This document shows positions 8,987 through 17,213 of a DNA stretch of 64,000 nucleotides, piece after piece. The notes below the pieces were generated by a model. It ran no database searches and was not told the origin of the DNA. It worked only from the letters and a program-made list of their open reading frames with translations. Origin of the DNA: Oceaniglobus ichthyenteri (GTDB lineage Bacteria > Pseudomonadota > Alphaproteobacteria > Rhodobacterales > Rhodobacteraceae); assembly GCF_003057885.1 (NCBI RefSeq), contig NZ_QAGK01000005.1:186001-250000 (forward strand), read 5' to 3'. Both the position numbers and the translations under genes were made by a program. How positions within the stretch are numbered: position 1 is the stretch's first letter; every line of letters starts with the position of its first letter.

Positions 8987-10827
8987 CTCCCTTTGCCACA
9001 CGTTTGGCCAATCTGATTGATGCGTTTCGCCCCGCCGATGGCCCGCCACCCGGCACCCTGTTTGCATTTTTCAAATGGGCGCTGGAAGGGGCGTGGAAAT
9101 GGTTGGCCATTGCCGGGGCATTTTCGGCCCTTGCCGGCACCGCCGAGGTTGTCACGGCAATCATGCTGGGCGTCGTGATTGATGCGGCGATCAACACCGG
9201 CGTAACGGCATTTTTCGCCGAAAACCTGTGGTTGCTGATTGGCGTTGCGGCGTTTTTCATGGTGGTGCGCCCGGTTCTGTTTGGCCTGTCGGCAGCCAGT
9301 AACGCGATTATTGTTGGCCCGAATGTGAACCCCTTGGTGTTGACCCGGCTGCACCGCTGGACCCTTGGCCAGGCGGTGACGTTTTTCGATGATGATTTCG
9401 CCGGGCGCATTGCGCAAAAACAAATGCAAACCAGCCGCGCGATTACCGATGTGGCGACCGAAGTGATCAACGTGGTGTTCTTTGCCCTGGCCTCGCTGGT
9501 TGGTTCGGCGCTGTTGCTGACCACGATCAACGGTTGGGTGGCCTTGGCGCTGGCGGTTTGGGTTGTGATCTATCTGTTGATGATCCGCTGGTTCATGCCG
9601 CGGATTCGCAAACGCTCCATGGCGCGGGCGGCCAGCCGGGCGATGGTCAGTGGTCAGGTGGTGGATACGATCACCAATATCAAAACCGTAAAACTGTTCG
9701 CCCATGCCCAGTTTGAGGATCAGGCCGCCATCGGATCAATCGCCACCTTTCGCGACAAGGTGATTGCCTTTGGCGTTCTTGCATCCAGTTTCCGGTTTTC
9801 GCTGATGACGCTTGCCGGGGTGTTGCCGGTGCTGTTGATCGGTGGCACGCTGTATCTGTGGTCAAACGGCGCGGCCAGCCCCGGCGATATTGCCGCGTCG
9901 GGGGCGATTTCGATTCGCATCGCACAGATGACCGGCTGGGTCAGTTTCACCCTGATGGCGATTTACGCCAATGTGGGTGAGGTTGAGGATGGGATGAACA
10001 CCCTGACCCCCGCGCATACCCTGACCGATAATCCCGACGCGGTGGAATTGAGCAAGGCGGGCGATATTCGGTTCGACCATGTCAGTTTTGCCTATGGCGG
10101 GAAAACCGGCGGGATTGATAATATTGATCTGACCGTTCATGCGGGTGAAAAGCTGGGAATTGTCGGGGCCTCGGGGGCGGGCAAATCAACGCTCGTGGCG
10201 CTTTTGCTGCGGCTTTACGACCCCGAACAGGGGCGGGTGACGATTGGCGGGCAGGATTTGCGCGATGTGACCCAGGAAAGCCTGCGCCGCCATATCGGCA
10301 TGGTCACGCAGGAAACCGCGATGTTCAACCGATCGGCGCGCGACAACATCATGTATGGCCGCCCCGATGCGACCGAGGCCGAGATGTTTTCAGCCGCCGC
10401 ACGGGCCGAGGCCCATGAATTCATCGAAGACCTGAGCGATTTTCGCGGGCGCACCGGCTATGATGCCTATCTGGGCGAACGGGGCGTGAAGTTGTCGGGC
10501 GGGCAAAGACAACGTATCGCGCTGGCGCGGGCCTTTTTGAAAGACGCGCCGATCCTTGTGTTGGACGAAGCCACCAGCGCGCTGGATTCCGAGGTTGAGG
10601 CGTCGATCCAACAAGCGTTGGATCAGGTGATGGAGGGCAAGACCGTGCTGGCCATTGCCCACCGTCTGTCCACCATCGCGCGGATGGATCGCATTGTCGT
10701 GCTTGAGGCGGGGCGCATTGTGGAACAGGGCACCCATGATGAATTGCTGGCGTTGGGGGGCACCTATGCCCGGTATTGGAATCGCCAATCAGGCGGGTTT
10801 ATTGATGTGCGGGATGCGGCGGAATAA
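8983..10827 (+). CDS. ABC exporter, fused membrane and ATPase domains (second of a pair)
   Basis: A 614-residue homologue of the upstream exporter, with the same architecture and the same ending (ARYWNRQSGGFIDVRDAAE here, ARFWARQSGGFIDTEAAE there), so the two arose by duplication. Walker A GASGAGKST, Q-loop MVTQETAMFNRS, signature LSGGQRQR, Walker B LVLDEATSALD and H-loop AHRLST are complete. It starts within an ATGA overlap with the first gene. The likely unit is a heterodimer, although two homodimers cannot be ruled out. Substrate unknown. Confidence 0.9.
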   Translation: MTPFATRLANLIDAFRPADGPPPGTLFAFFKWALEGAWKWLAIAGAFSALAGTAEVVTAIMLGVVIDAAINTGVTAFFAENLWLLIGVAAFFMVVRPVLFGLSAASNAIIVGPNVNPLVLTRLHRWTLGQAVTFFDDDFAGRIAQKQMQTSRAITDVATEVINVVFFALASLVGSALLLTTINGWVALALAVWVVIYLLMIRWFMPRIRKRSMARAASRAMVSGQVVDTITNIKTVKLFAHAQFEDQAAIGSIATFRDKVIAFGVLASSFRFSLMTLAGVLPVLLIGGTLYLWSNGAASPGDIAASGAISIRIAQMTGWVSFTLMAIYANVGEVEDGMNTLTPAHTLTDNPDAVELSKAGDIRFDHVSFAYGGKTGGIDNIDLTVHAGEKLGIVGASGAGKSTLVALLLRLYDPEQGRVTIGGQDLRDVTQESLRRHIGMVTQETAMFNRSARDNIMYGRPDATEAEMFSAAARAEAHEFIEDLSDFRGRTGYDAYLGERGVKLSGGQRQRIALARAFLKDAPILVLDEATSALDSEVEASIQQALDQVMEGKTVLAIAHRLSTIARMDRIVVLEAGRIVEQGTHDELLALGGTYARYWNRQSGGFIDVRDAAE

Positions 10828-10872
10828 AATACGCGCATTGCCCAGCGACCCGCCACAGGATACGCCGCGACA

Positions 10873-12099
10873 ATGGAATATATAATCGAACGTCTGGGTC
10901 ATCAGGGCGATGGCATCGCCCCCGGCCCCATTTTCATTCCCCGCACCCTTCCCGGTGAGGTGGTGACAGGCGTGGCCAGCGGTGGGCGCGTTGATGATCC
11001 GCGCATCGTTACCCCGTCACCGGATCGGATTGCGCCACCTTGCCCCCATTACAAGGCCTGCGGCGGTTGTGCGTTGCAACATGCGCGCGATGAATTTGTT
11101 GCCGATTGGAAGGTGGGCGTGGTGCGCCATGCCTTGACCGCCCAAGGGTTGAACACCGAAATCACCGGCGCGGAAACATCGCCCGCCCGCTCGCGCCGCC
11201 GCGCGGTATTATCGGGGCGGCGCACGAAAAAGGGTGCTTTGGTCGGGTTTCATGGCCGCGCGTCTGGCGTGATTACCGAAATCAGCCAGTGCCACCTTTT
11301 GCACCCTGATCTGATGGCGGGCATGGCGGCCTATCAGGCCTTGGTGATTGCAGGTGCATCGCGCAAGGGCGAAATGGCGCTGACCGTGACCGGATCGCAA
11401 GCGGGCCTGGATGTGATGGTGCGGGGCGGCAAACCGTTGGATGGCCAGATGCGGATTGATCTGGCCGGCCTGGCCAACCAACACGATCTGGCCCGATTGG
11501 TGTGGGAGGATGAGGTGATCGTCACCCGCTGCCCCCCGGTGCAAAGCTTTGGCACCGCCCTTGTCACCCCGCCGCCCGGTGCGTTTTTGCAAGCCACCGT
11601 GCCGGGGGAACAGGCCCTGACCCGCGCGGTTCTGCGCGCGGTTGGAAAGGCGAATCGCGTCGCCGATCTGTTTGCCGGTTGTGGCACCTTTGCCCTGCCC
11701 TTGGCGCAAAGGGCCGAGGTGCACGCGGTGGAAGGTGTGGCCGGGATGTTGGCGGCGCTGGATCAGGGGTGGCGCCACGCCAAAGGGCTGAAACAAATCA
11801 CCCATGCCACGCGCGATCTGTTTCGCCGCCCCCTTTTGCCTGATGAGTTGGACAAGTTCGATGCCATCGTCATTGACCCGCCCCGCGCCGGGGCCGAGGC
11901 GCAGATGGTTGAAATTGCGCGCGCAAACGTGCCGACAATCGCCGCCGTATCGTGCAACCCGGTCACATTCGCCCGCGATGCCAGAATTTTAACCGATGCG
12001 GGCTATCGCCTGGATTGGGTGCATGTGGTCGATCAATTCCGCTGGTCGCCCCATGTCGAACTTGCGGCCCAACTGACCCGCCCCGCAAAAAAAACCTGA
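10873..12099 (+). CDS. TrmA/RumA-family RNA (uracil-C5) methyltransferase
   Basis: A 408-residue SAM-dependent RNA methyltransferase of the RlmD/RumA/TrmA type. The iron-sulphur cysteines are seen in CPHYKACGGCALQH, the SAM motif in VADLFAGCGTFALPLA, and the catalytic block in DPPRAGAE followed by VSCNPVTFARDA, where the Cys is the nucleophile. The N-terminus (YIIERLGHQGDGIA) is a short TRAM-like segment. The product most likely makes 5-methyluridine in rRNA; the exact site cannot be read from sequence. The sodium channel gene starts 15 bases after its stop. Confidence 0.88.
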   Translation: MEYIIERLGHQGDGIAPGPIFIPRTLPGEVVTGVASGGRVDDPRIVTPSPDRIAPPCPHYKACGGCALQHARDEFVADWKVGVVRHALTAQGLNTEITGAETSPARSRRRAVLSGRRTKKGALVGFHGRASGVITEISQCHLLHPDLMAGMAAYQALVIAGASRKGEMALTVTGSQAGLDVMVRGGKPLDGQMRIDLAGLANQHDLARLVWEDEVIVTRCPPVQSFGTALVTPPPGAFLQATVPGEQALTRAVLRAVGKANRVADLFAGCGTFALPLAQRAEVHAVEGVAGMLAALDQGWRHAKGLKQITHATRDLFRRPLLPDELDKFDAIVIDPPRAGAEAQMVEIARANVPTIAAVSCNPVTFARDARILTDAGYRLDWVHVVDQFRWSPHVELAAQLTRPAKKT

Positions 12100-12113
12100 G
12101 CCGAGAGGACCAA

Positions 12114-12899
12114 ATGGGATTTCGCGACCGTTTAGCCGCCTTTTTGGAACGCCCGATTGTAACCAATACGATTCTGGCGGTGATTCTGTTTAACGCGATC
12201 ATTCTGGGGTTGGAAACGTCCGACACGGTAATGGGGGCGACGGGGCCGATCCTGCCGGTGCTTGATTCGCTGTGCCTGTTGATTTTCGTGATCGAGCTGT
12301 TGGCGAAACTGATCGCCTATGGCGGGCGGTTCTTTCGCCGCGGGTGGAACATCTTTGACTTCGTGATCGTCGGCATTTCCCTGGTGCCCGGGGGCGAGGC
12401 GACATCGGTGTTCCGCGCCTTGCGAATCTTGCGCCTGTTGCGGGTAATTTCGGTCGCGCCCAGCCTGCGCCGGGTGGTCGAAGGGTTGGTGAACGCCCTG
12501 CCTGGCATGGGATCGGTATTTGTTCTGATGTCACTGATTTTTTACATCGGCGCGGTGATGGCGACAAAATTGTTCGGGCAGGCGTTTCCCGAATGGTTTG
12601 GCAATATCGGGCGGTCTGGATACACGTTGTTTCAGGTGATGACATTGGAATCGTGGTCCATGGGCATCGTGCGCCCGGTTATGGCCGCCTATCCCTATGC
12701 GTGGTTGTTTTTCGTGCCGTTCATCATGGTCACCACATTTGCGGTGGTGAACCTTTTGGTGGGTCTGATCGTAAATTCGATGCAAGACGCGCATCATTCC
12801 GAAGACAAGGAAATCACCGACACCTATCGCGACGAGGTGCTGTTGCGCCTGACGGCCATCGAAGAGCGGCTAAAGAGCGACACGCAAACAAAACCGTGA
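12114..12899 (+). CDS. Bacterial voltage-gated sodium channel (NaChBac/NavAb type)
   Basis: A 261-residue six-helix ion channel subunit that should form homotetramers in the inner membrane. S1 starts near residue 15. S4 carries four arginines at three-residue spacing (R101, R104, R107, R110 in VFRALRILRLLRVIS), followed by further basic residues. The pore loop has the selectivity filter TLESWSM at residues 177-183, the same as the characterised NavAb/NavMs filters. S6 spans about 203-225, and a short charged tail (YRDEVLLRLTAIEERLK) could form the C-terminal coiled coil. The ATG at 12114 follows GAGAGGACCAA; the longer reading from 11952 lies inside the methyltransferase gene. Related channels are known from marine roseobacters such as Silicibacter and Roseobacter. 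Confidence 0.94.
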   Translation: MGFRDRLAAFLERPIVTNTILAVILFNAIILGLETSDTVMGATGPILPVLDSLCLLIFVIELLAKLIAYGGRFFRRGWNIFDFVIVGISLVPGGEATSVFRALRILRLLRVISVAPSLRRVVEGLVNALPGMGSVFVLMSLIFYIGAVMATKLFGQAFPEWFGNIGRSGYTLFQVMTLESWSMGIVRPVMAAYPYAWLFFVPFIMVTTFAVVNLLVGLIVNSMQDAHHSEDKEITDTYRDEVLLRLTAIEERLKSDTQTKP

Positions 12900-12981
12900 C
12901 CGGCCCCGGTGGAATCTCTGTTTCGACAAGCGTGCGAACCGGCTATACTGAAAAAAAAACAAATCAGGCAGCGAGCAGCAC

Positions 12982-13488
12982 ATGCGTTTTATCCGATTCT
13001 TTATTCTGGCCGTCGGTCTGTTGGGTCTTGCGGCCTGTAGCGGGTCGAAATTCCGCACCTATAATGGCCCCGAGGTGACACAGATTGTCGTGATGAAAGA
13101 GGCACGCACGCTGTATCTGGTCAGCAATGGAAAAGAGCTGAAGCGGTACAAATTCGATCTGGGCTTCGCCCCCGTGGGGGACAAAAAGGTTGAGGGTGAC
13201 GGAAAAACGCCCGAAGGCGCGTATTTTATCGACCGGCGCAATCCCAAAAGCCGTTTCCACCTGTCGGTGGGCATTTCATACCCCAACCAATTTGATCGCG
13301 CCGAAGCCGAAGCGCTGGGCCAAAGCCCGGGTGGCGATATTTTCATCCATGGGCGCGGGCCGTTCTATAAAAAGAAAAGCAACCGCAAAAAGGATTGGAC
13401 CTGGGGTTGTATCGCGGTGTCTGACAAGGAAATCGAAGAGATCTATTCGATGGTCAACAATGGCACCCAGATCGTGATCCACCCTTAG
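12982..13488 (+). CDS. L,D-transpeptidase (YkuD) family lipoprotein
   Basis: A 168-residue envelope protein with an N-terminal signal ending in the lipobox LAAC (Cys19), so it is predicted to be lipid-anchored. The YkuD fold follows: early strand IVVMKEARTLYLVSNGK, then H123 in IFIHGRG and the catalytic C143 in TWGCIAVSD. Such enzymes crosslink peptidoglycan or attach proteins to it. The convergent downstream gene is a CAP-domain lipoprotein and the gene after that is a second L,D-transpeptidase, so this is a small envelope-maintenance group. It is a short form lacking LysM or other binding domains. Confidence 0.88.
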   Translation: MRFIRFFILAVGLLGLAACSGSKFRTYNGPEVTQIVVMKEARTLYLVSNGKELKRYKFDLGFAPVGDKKVEGDGKTPEGAYFIDRRNPKSRFHLSVGISYPNQFDRAEAEALGQSPGGDIFIHGRGPFYKKKSNRKKDWTWGCIAVSDKEIEEIYSMVNNGTQIVIHP

Positions 13489-13500
13489 GGCATCGTCGGT

Positions 13501-14013
13501 TCAGGTGCCGGTGATCAACGTCCACCAGATTTTGCCGTTTTCTTCCTGAAACCAGGCGAACCCCAACAGTTGCGCGCGCGGGTCGGTCATGACTTTGCGC
13601 GTTGACGCCTCATTGGCCCAGGCGGCCAGTGTCTCAAGCTCGGTTTCGAAGGTTTCTGAAATGTTTTCGCCAAGCAACGTGCCGGTATAGCCCACGCGCC
13701 GCACCCGATCGATCGGCGACGATCCGTCAGACCCGAAATGCCAAGGGCGGTTTTGCACCGACATATCGCGCGAATGGGTGGCGGCGGCGGCGTTCAGTTC
13801 GGCGTTCAACTGCAACGGTGCGCCGCCCGATGCCTGGCGCAGCGCGTTCACGCCATCAAGCATGCGAAACTGGATGGCCGCGGTATCAGCCGAATCGATT
13901 CGATACAGTCGGGCCAGCGGTTTGCCATCGTCACCCAGACGGGGCGGGGCGGGGGCGGCACAGGCGGCGACGGTTAAGAAAAGCGGAGACAGCAGAAAAA
14001 AACGACGGTTCAT
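13501..14013 (-). CDS. CAP/SCP-domain lipoprotein
   Basis: A 170-residue secreted protein with signal MNRRFFLLSPLFLTVAAC; the VAAC lipobox predicts a lipid anchor. The CAP domain is seen in MLDGVNALRQASGGAPLQLN, the AAATHSRDMSVQNRPWHFG helix with its His, and GENISETFETELETLAAW. CAP proteins are common near cell-wall genes, but most bacterial members have no known activity. The start at 14013 has GGTGAG upstream; the longer frame from 14076 lacks a signal-peptide-like N-terminus. It converges with the lipoprotein transpeptidase and is divergent from the Tat-type transpeptidase. Confidence 0.85.
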   Translation of the reverse strand: MNRRFFLLSPLFLTVAACAAPAPPRLGDDGKPLARLYRIDSADTAAIQFRMLDGVNALRQASGGAPLQLNAELNAAAATHSRDMSVQNRPWHFGSDGSSPIDRVRRVGYTGTLLGENISETFETELETLAAWANEASTRKVMTDPRAQLLGFAWFQEENGKIWWTLITGT

Positions 14014-14191
14014 GAACACGCTCACCAAATAAAGTTCTGTGAAGTTGGGTTTACAGGCAATCCTTTGCCGGTTCAAACCCCCTGTGTTCCCTTCAATTCG
14101 CGCCCGAACACCGGATTAAATTGCAAAAACAGACATTTTGAGTTAGTTTTCGCGAAAATCACCCATGTGTATCTGTCGGGAGGGATGCGAT

Positions 14192-14788
14192 ATGGCGCAA
14201 GAAAACGAAAACGTGTTCACCCGCCGCCGCGTTCTGGGCACCACTTTTGCCGCCGTGGCGGGGTTGGCCACACCCGCCCTGGCCCTGGACAACAGCACCG
14301 AATATTTGCCCGGCGCCACAACGAATCGCAGGAATGTATCCAGTTTCCGGTCGTTGCAGTGGCAGCCGTATTTTCCCAACCTGAACAATGGCGCGATTCT
14401 GGTCGATATTGAAACGCGGGCGTTGCATTTTTGGAACGCCGACGAAACCATATACAAACTGTTTCCAACATCGGTGCCATTGACCAAGGATCTGACCCGA
14501 AAAGGGCGCACGGTTGTTACCCGCAAGGTGGAAGGCCCCAGTTGGCGGCCCACTCCATCAATGAAACAACGCAATCCCGAATGGCCCGATTTCGTTGGCC
14601 CCGGCCCCGATAACCCACTGGGAACACATGCATTACATCTAAGTTGGACATATTACCGCATTCATGGCACCCACGATACGCGTAAGATAGGGCGGCGGTC
14701 TTCGAACGGATGTATCGGTTTGTACAATGAACACATCGCGCAACTGTTCGCTTTGGCCCGGAACGGCACACAAGTGTTGCTTATTTGA
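14192..14788 (+). CDS. Tat-exported L,D-transpeptidase (YkuD family)
   Basis: A 198-residue protein. The N-terminus has a twin-arginine signal (TRRRVLGTTFAAVAGLATPALA), so it is probably exported folded to the periplasm. The YkuD catalytic part is complete: H158 and H161 in RIHGTHD and C174 in SSNGCIGLYN. The segment FWNADETIYKLFP fits the cradle-strand region of the family. The start at 14192 has GGAGGG seven bases upstream; the frame's first ATG at 14165 is less likely. The likely role is peptidoglycan 3-3 crosslinking or lipoprotein attachment. Confidence 0.9.
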   Translation: MAQENENVFTRRRVLGTTFAAVAGLATPALALDNSTEYLPGATTNRRNVSSFRSLQWQPYFPNLNNGAILVDIETRALHFWNADETIYKLFPTSVPLTKDLTRKGRTVVTRKVEGPSWRPTPSMKQRNPEWPDFVGPGPDNPLGTHALHLSWTYYRIHGTHDTRKIGRRSSNGCIGLYNEHIAQLFALARNGTQVLLI

Positions 14789-14940
14789 CGAAATTCAGGC
14801 GGAACAGCCCCTTAGGGGGTAATCTGCTATTTGCATCGGCGCGCCAATACTGCTTAAACGTGAAGTACGAGGTACAGTCTTGGGTGCCTGCTGCCGTCCT
14901 CAATAACTCTCGGCACCAGGCGATACTGGAGGATATTAGT

Positions 14941-15123
14941 ATGAAGAAAATCGCACTCGCAGCCGCGCTGTCGGTCGCTGCAACCGGCGCTTTCGCTGGT
15001 GGTTTGGCCGAACCGGTTATGGAACCCACTGTCATCATCGAAGAAACTTCTTCTTCTTCGGGTGGCGTTGTTGTTCCGTTGCTTCTGTTGGCCGTTCTGG
15101 TCGCAGTGGCCGTTGCCGACTAA
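14941..15123 (+). CDS. Small secreted or membrane-tethered protein, 60 residues
   Basis: A short ORF with a strong ribosome site (TGGAGGATATTAGT before the ATG). The product has a clear Sec signal (MKKIALAAALSVAATGAFAG), a short acidic part (EPVMEPTVIIEE), a TSSSSGG linker, and a C-terminal hydrophobic stretch VVVPLLLLAVLVAVAVAD. After cleavage, about 40 residues would remain, anchored by the C-terminal helix. I do not recognise a domain. It lies between an L,D-transpeptidase and ferrochelatase and ends at a strong bidirectional terminator, which together with the ribosome site supports a real, possibly highly expressed gene. Confidence 0.8.
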   Translation: MKKIALAAALSVAATGAFAGGLAEPVMEPTVIIEETSSSSGGVVVPLLLLAVLVAVAVAD

Positions 15124-15150
15124 TTCTGGTCGCGCACAGCACACGAATTA

Positions 15151-15185
15151 AAAAGGCGGTCAGATTACTGACCGCCTTTTTTATT
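15151..15185. terminator. Bidirectional terminator between the 60-residue protein gene and hemH
   Basis: A perfect 13-bp stem (15151-15163 with 15168-15180) with a 4-base loop. It has four A residues at the left base and a T run at the right, so it can stop transcription from both sides of this convergent pair. Confidence 0.93.
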
Positions 15186-15199
15186 GGTTCATTCCCGAT

Positions 15200-16291
15200 C
15201 TATTCGATCCAACCTTTCAGGTTATCCTCGATCACCCCGCTCAGGGCCGTGATATGTGCCGCGTCATCGTTCAGGCAGGGAATATAGGTAAAGCTTTCGC
15301 CGCCCGCGTCCATGAAGCTGTCTTTGATTTCTTCGTTGATCTCTTCCAACGTTTCGATGCAATCGGCGGAAAATGCCGGCGCAATCACCGCGATGCGTTT
15401 CTTGCCCGCCTTGGCCAGCACGGCCACCTCTTCCACGGTATAGGGGCGCAGCCATTCTTCTGGTCCGAAAAGCGACTGAAATGTCGTGGTGATCTGGCTG
15501 TCGTCCCAGCCCAACCGCTCTTTCAACAGGCGCGTGGTTTTCTGACATTGGCAATGGTACGGATCACCCTCAAGCAGATACCGTTTTGGCACCCCATGAT
15601 AGGAGGTGACCAGGATATCGGGCTTGGTTTCCATCGCACCATAGGCGCGTTCAACCGATTGCGCCAAGGCATCAATATAGGCCGGTTGGTCAAAATAGGC
15701 CGGTACGGTGCGCACGGCGGGCTGCCATTTTTCGTCCATCAGGGCGCGAAAGAATTGATCATTGGCGGTGGCCGATGTTGCCCCGGCATATTGCGGATAC
15801 AGCGGAAAGAACAAAATCTTCTGGCACCCTTCGGCGATCATCTTGCGCACTTTGGATTTGGTCGATGGGTTGCCATAGCGCATGCAGTAATCAACCATCA
15901 CATCATCGCCATAGCGCGCGGCCATTGCCTCTTTTATCTTGGCGGTTTGGTCTTTGGTGATGGTGGCAAGCGGGCTTTCGCTTTTATCGTGGTTCCAGAT
16001 CGTTTTGTAATTCGCCCCCGATGTGAACGGACGTTTGGTAAGAATGACCAACTGCAACAAAGGTTGCCACAGCCAGGGCGAATAATCGATTACCCGGCGG
16101 TCTGACAGAAATTCATTCAAATACCGGCGCATCGACCAATAATCATAATTGTCGGGCGTGCCGAGGTTGGCCAACAAAACGCCCACCTTGCCAGGGGGGA
16201 TTTTGGGATGGTCGGCGGGGGCATGGGCCGGACACACAGCTTTTTCAGATGTAAACATTGCTTTTGCGTCCATTGGTTTGGAATCCAGCAT
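15200..16291 (-). CDS. hemH: Ferrochelatase
   Basis: Ferrochelatase inserts iron into protoporphyrin IX, the last step of haem synthesis, at the membrane surface. The 363-residue protein has the N-terminal VGVLLANLGTP, the metal-binding His in SYHGVPKRY, and the conserved APAFSADCIETLEEI with the catalytic Glu. The N-terminal extension of about 35 residues before VGVLLANLG is common in alphaproteobacteria; in-frame ATGs at 16273 and 16258 could also be used. Two cysteines occur in YHCQCQK, as in other alphaproteobacterial forms that may hold an iron-sulphur cluster, but a cluster cannot be shown here. hemA lies 14 kb away. Confidence 0.95.
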   Translation of the reverse strand: MLDSKPMDAKAMFTSEKAVCPAHAPADHPKIPPGKVGVLLANLGTPDNYDYWSMRRYLNEFLSDRRVIDYSPWLWQPLLQLVILTKRPFTSGANYKTIWNHDKSESPLATITKDQTAKIKEAMAARYGDDVMVDYCMRYGNPSTKSKVRKMIAEGCQKILFFPLYPQYAGATSATANDQFFRALMDEKWQPAVRTVPAYFDQPAYIDALAQSVERAYGAMETKPDILVTSYHGVPKRYLLEGDPYHCQCQKTTRLLKERLGWDDSQITTTFQSLFGPEEWLRPYTVEEVAVLAKAGKKRIAVIAPAFSADCIETLEEINEEIKDSFMDAGGESFTYIPCLNDDAAHITALSGVIEDNLKGWIE

Positions 16292-16350
16292 GGCGTGCCC
16301 CGATCATTATTTAAGGTGTTAAGGGGGACATAATGGGTTTTGGCCCGGGG

Positions 16351-17199
16351 TCAATCGTGGGGCGGTCTGACCGGGTCTTGGGTTTTCAGTTCCGGCACCC
16401 CCAAAGCATCGGCCAGCCGCGTTTTGGCCGACCCGGGGCGCAGGGGCTTGGGCTGAGTTTCATCAGGGGCCCAGCCGGTCAGAAACACCAGATCGAATGT
16501 CGCGGCGATACGATCTGCGCCGTTGTGGTAATGCTGTTCATACAGCGCATTGGCCTGTGCAAACAGCGCCCGTGGGGTGAAACGCCGGTCGCGATTGGCC
16601 AAAGCGTTGGTTTCCCCCATGGCGCGCAGATCGTGCATCAGGCCGACGGCATTGGCATAGGTCACGGTCATCGGCGTGGAATCCGCCACCGGCAGGGCAA
16701 ATCCCGCGCGCTGCAATGCACCGCCGAGATCGCGAATTTCGCCCATGGGCGCGACGCGGGGCGACAATCCGCCGCGCGTCTTTGCCTCGGCCTCGGCCAG
16801 AACGGCGCGTAATTCAGCCAGGGTTTGACCGCCCAAAAACACCGCAATGAACAAGCCATCGGGTTTCAGGGCGCGCCGCGCCTGCACCATTTGCCCCACC
16901 GGATCATCGGCCCAATGCAAGGTCATTGCGTGAATCACCAGATCATGCGCCTGCTCCGTCAGGGCAAGTGTTTCGCCATCGGCAACAATCCGTGCTGACT
17001 CAATTGCATTACCCCAGATTTCGGGGTGTGCGGTGACAATCGCGGGGCTGGTAAACGACCTGTTAACCTCTTCCAGCCTTTCTTGGATCTGAGCCAAGGC
17101 TTCGTCGTGCAGGAATCGCGCCTGGTCCATCCGCGCGCGGGCGCGATGTTGGGTCAGGGCGGGGCGGTCGGTCAGGCGGGGTGGTGTGGTCATAACCAT
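16351..17199 (-). CDS. Class I methyltransferase-like protein with degenerate SAM motif (NDUFAF5/BioC-like)
   Basis: A 282-residue protein that resembles alphaproteobacterial BioC/NDUFAF5-like methyltransferases in its N-terminus (RARARMDQARFLHDEALAQI), the motif-III-like segment LHWADDPVGQMVQARRALKP, and the late ANALYEQHY block. The glycine-rich SAM loop expected around residues 40-60 is not visible; that position reads SFTSPAIVTAHPEIWG. It may therefore bind SAM poorly or act as a partner protein, as some complex I assembly factors do. It is divergent from comF with about 15 bases between starts. Start choice (17199 or 17193) is unclear because no good ribosome site is present. A much longer frame upstream overlaps comF and is not credible. 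Confidence 0.72.
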   Translation of the reverse strand: MVMTTPPRLTDRPALTQHRARARMDQARFLHDEALAQIQERLEEVNRSFTSPAIVTAHPEIWGNAIESARIVADGETLALTEQAHDLVIHAMTLHWADDPVGQMVQARRALKPDGLFIAVFLGGQTLAELRAVLAEAEAKTRGGLSPRVAPMGEIRDLGGALQRAGFALPVADSTPMTVTYANAVGLMHDLRAMGETNALANRDRRFTPRALFAQANALYEQHYHNGADRIAATFDLVFLTGWAPDETQPKPLRPGSAKTRLADALGVPELKTQDPVRPPHD

Positions 17200-17213
17200 G
17201 AGGTAGGGGCAGA

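Noticed and set aside
11952-12113. N-terminal extension of the sodium channel ORF
   Set aside because: It lies inside the methyltransferase gene. The ATG at 12114 has a ribosome site and gives the standard channel length.
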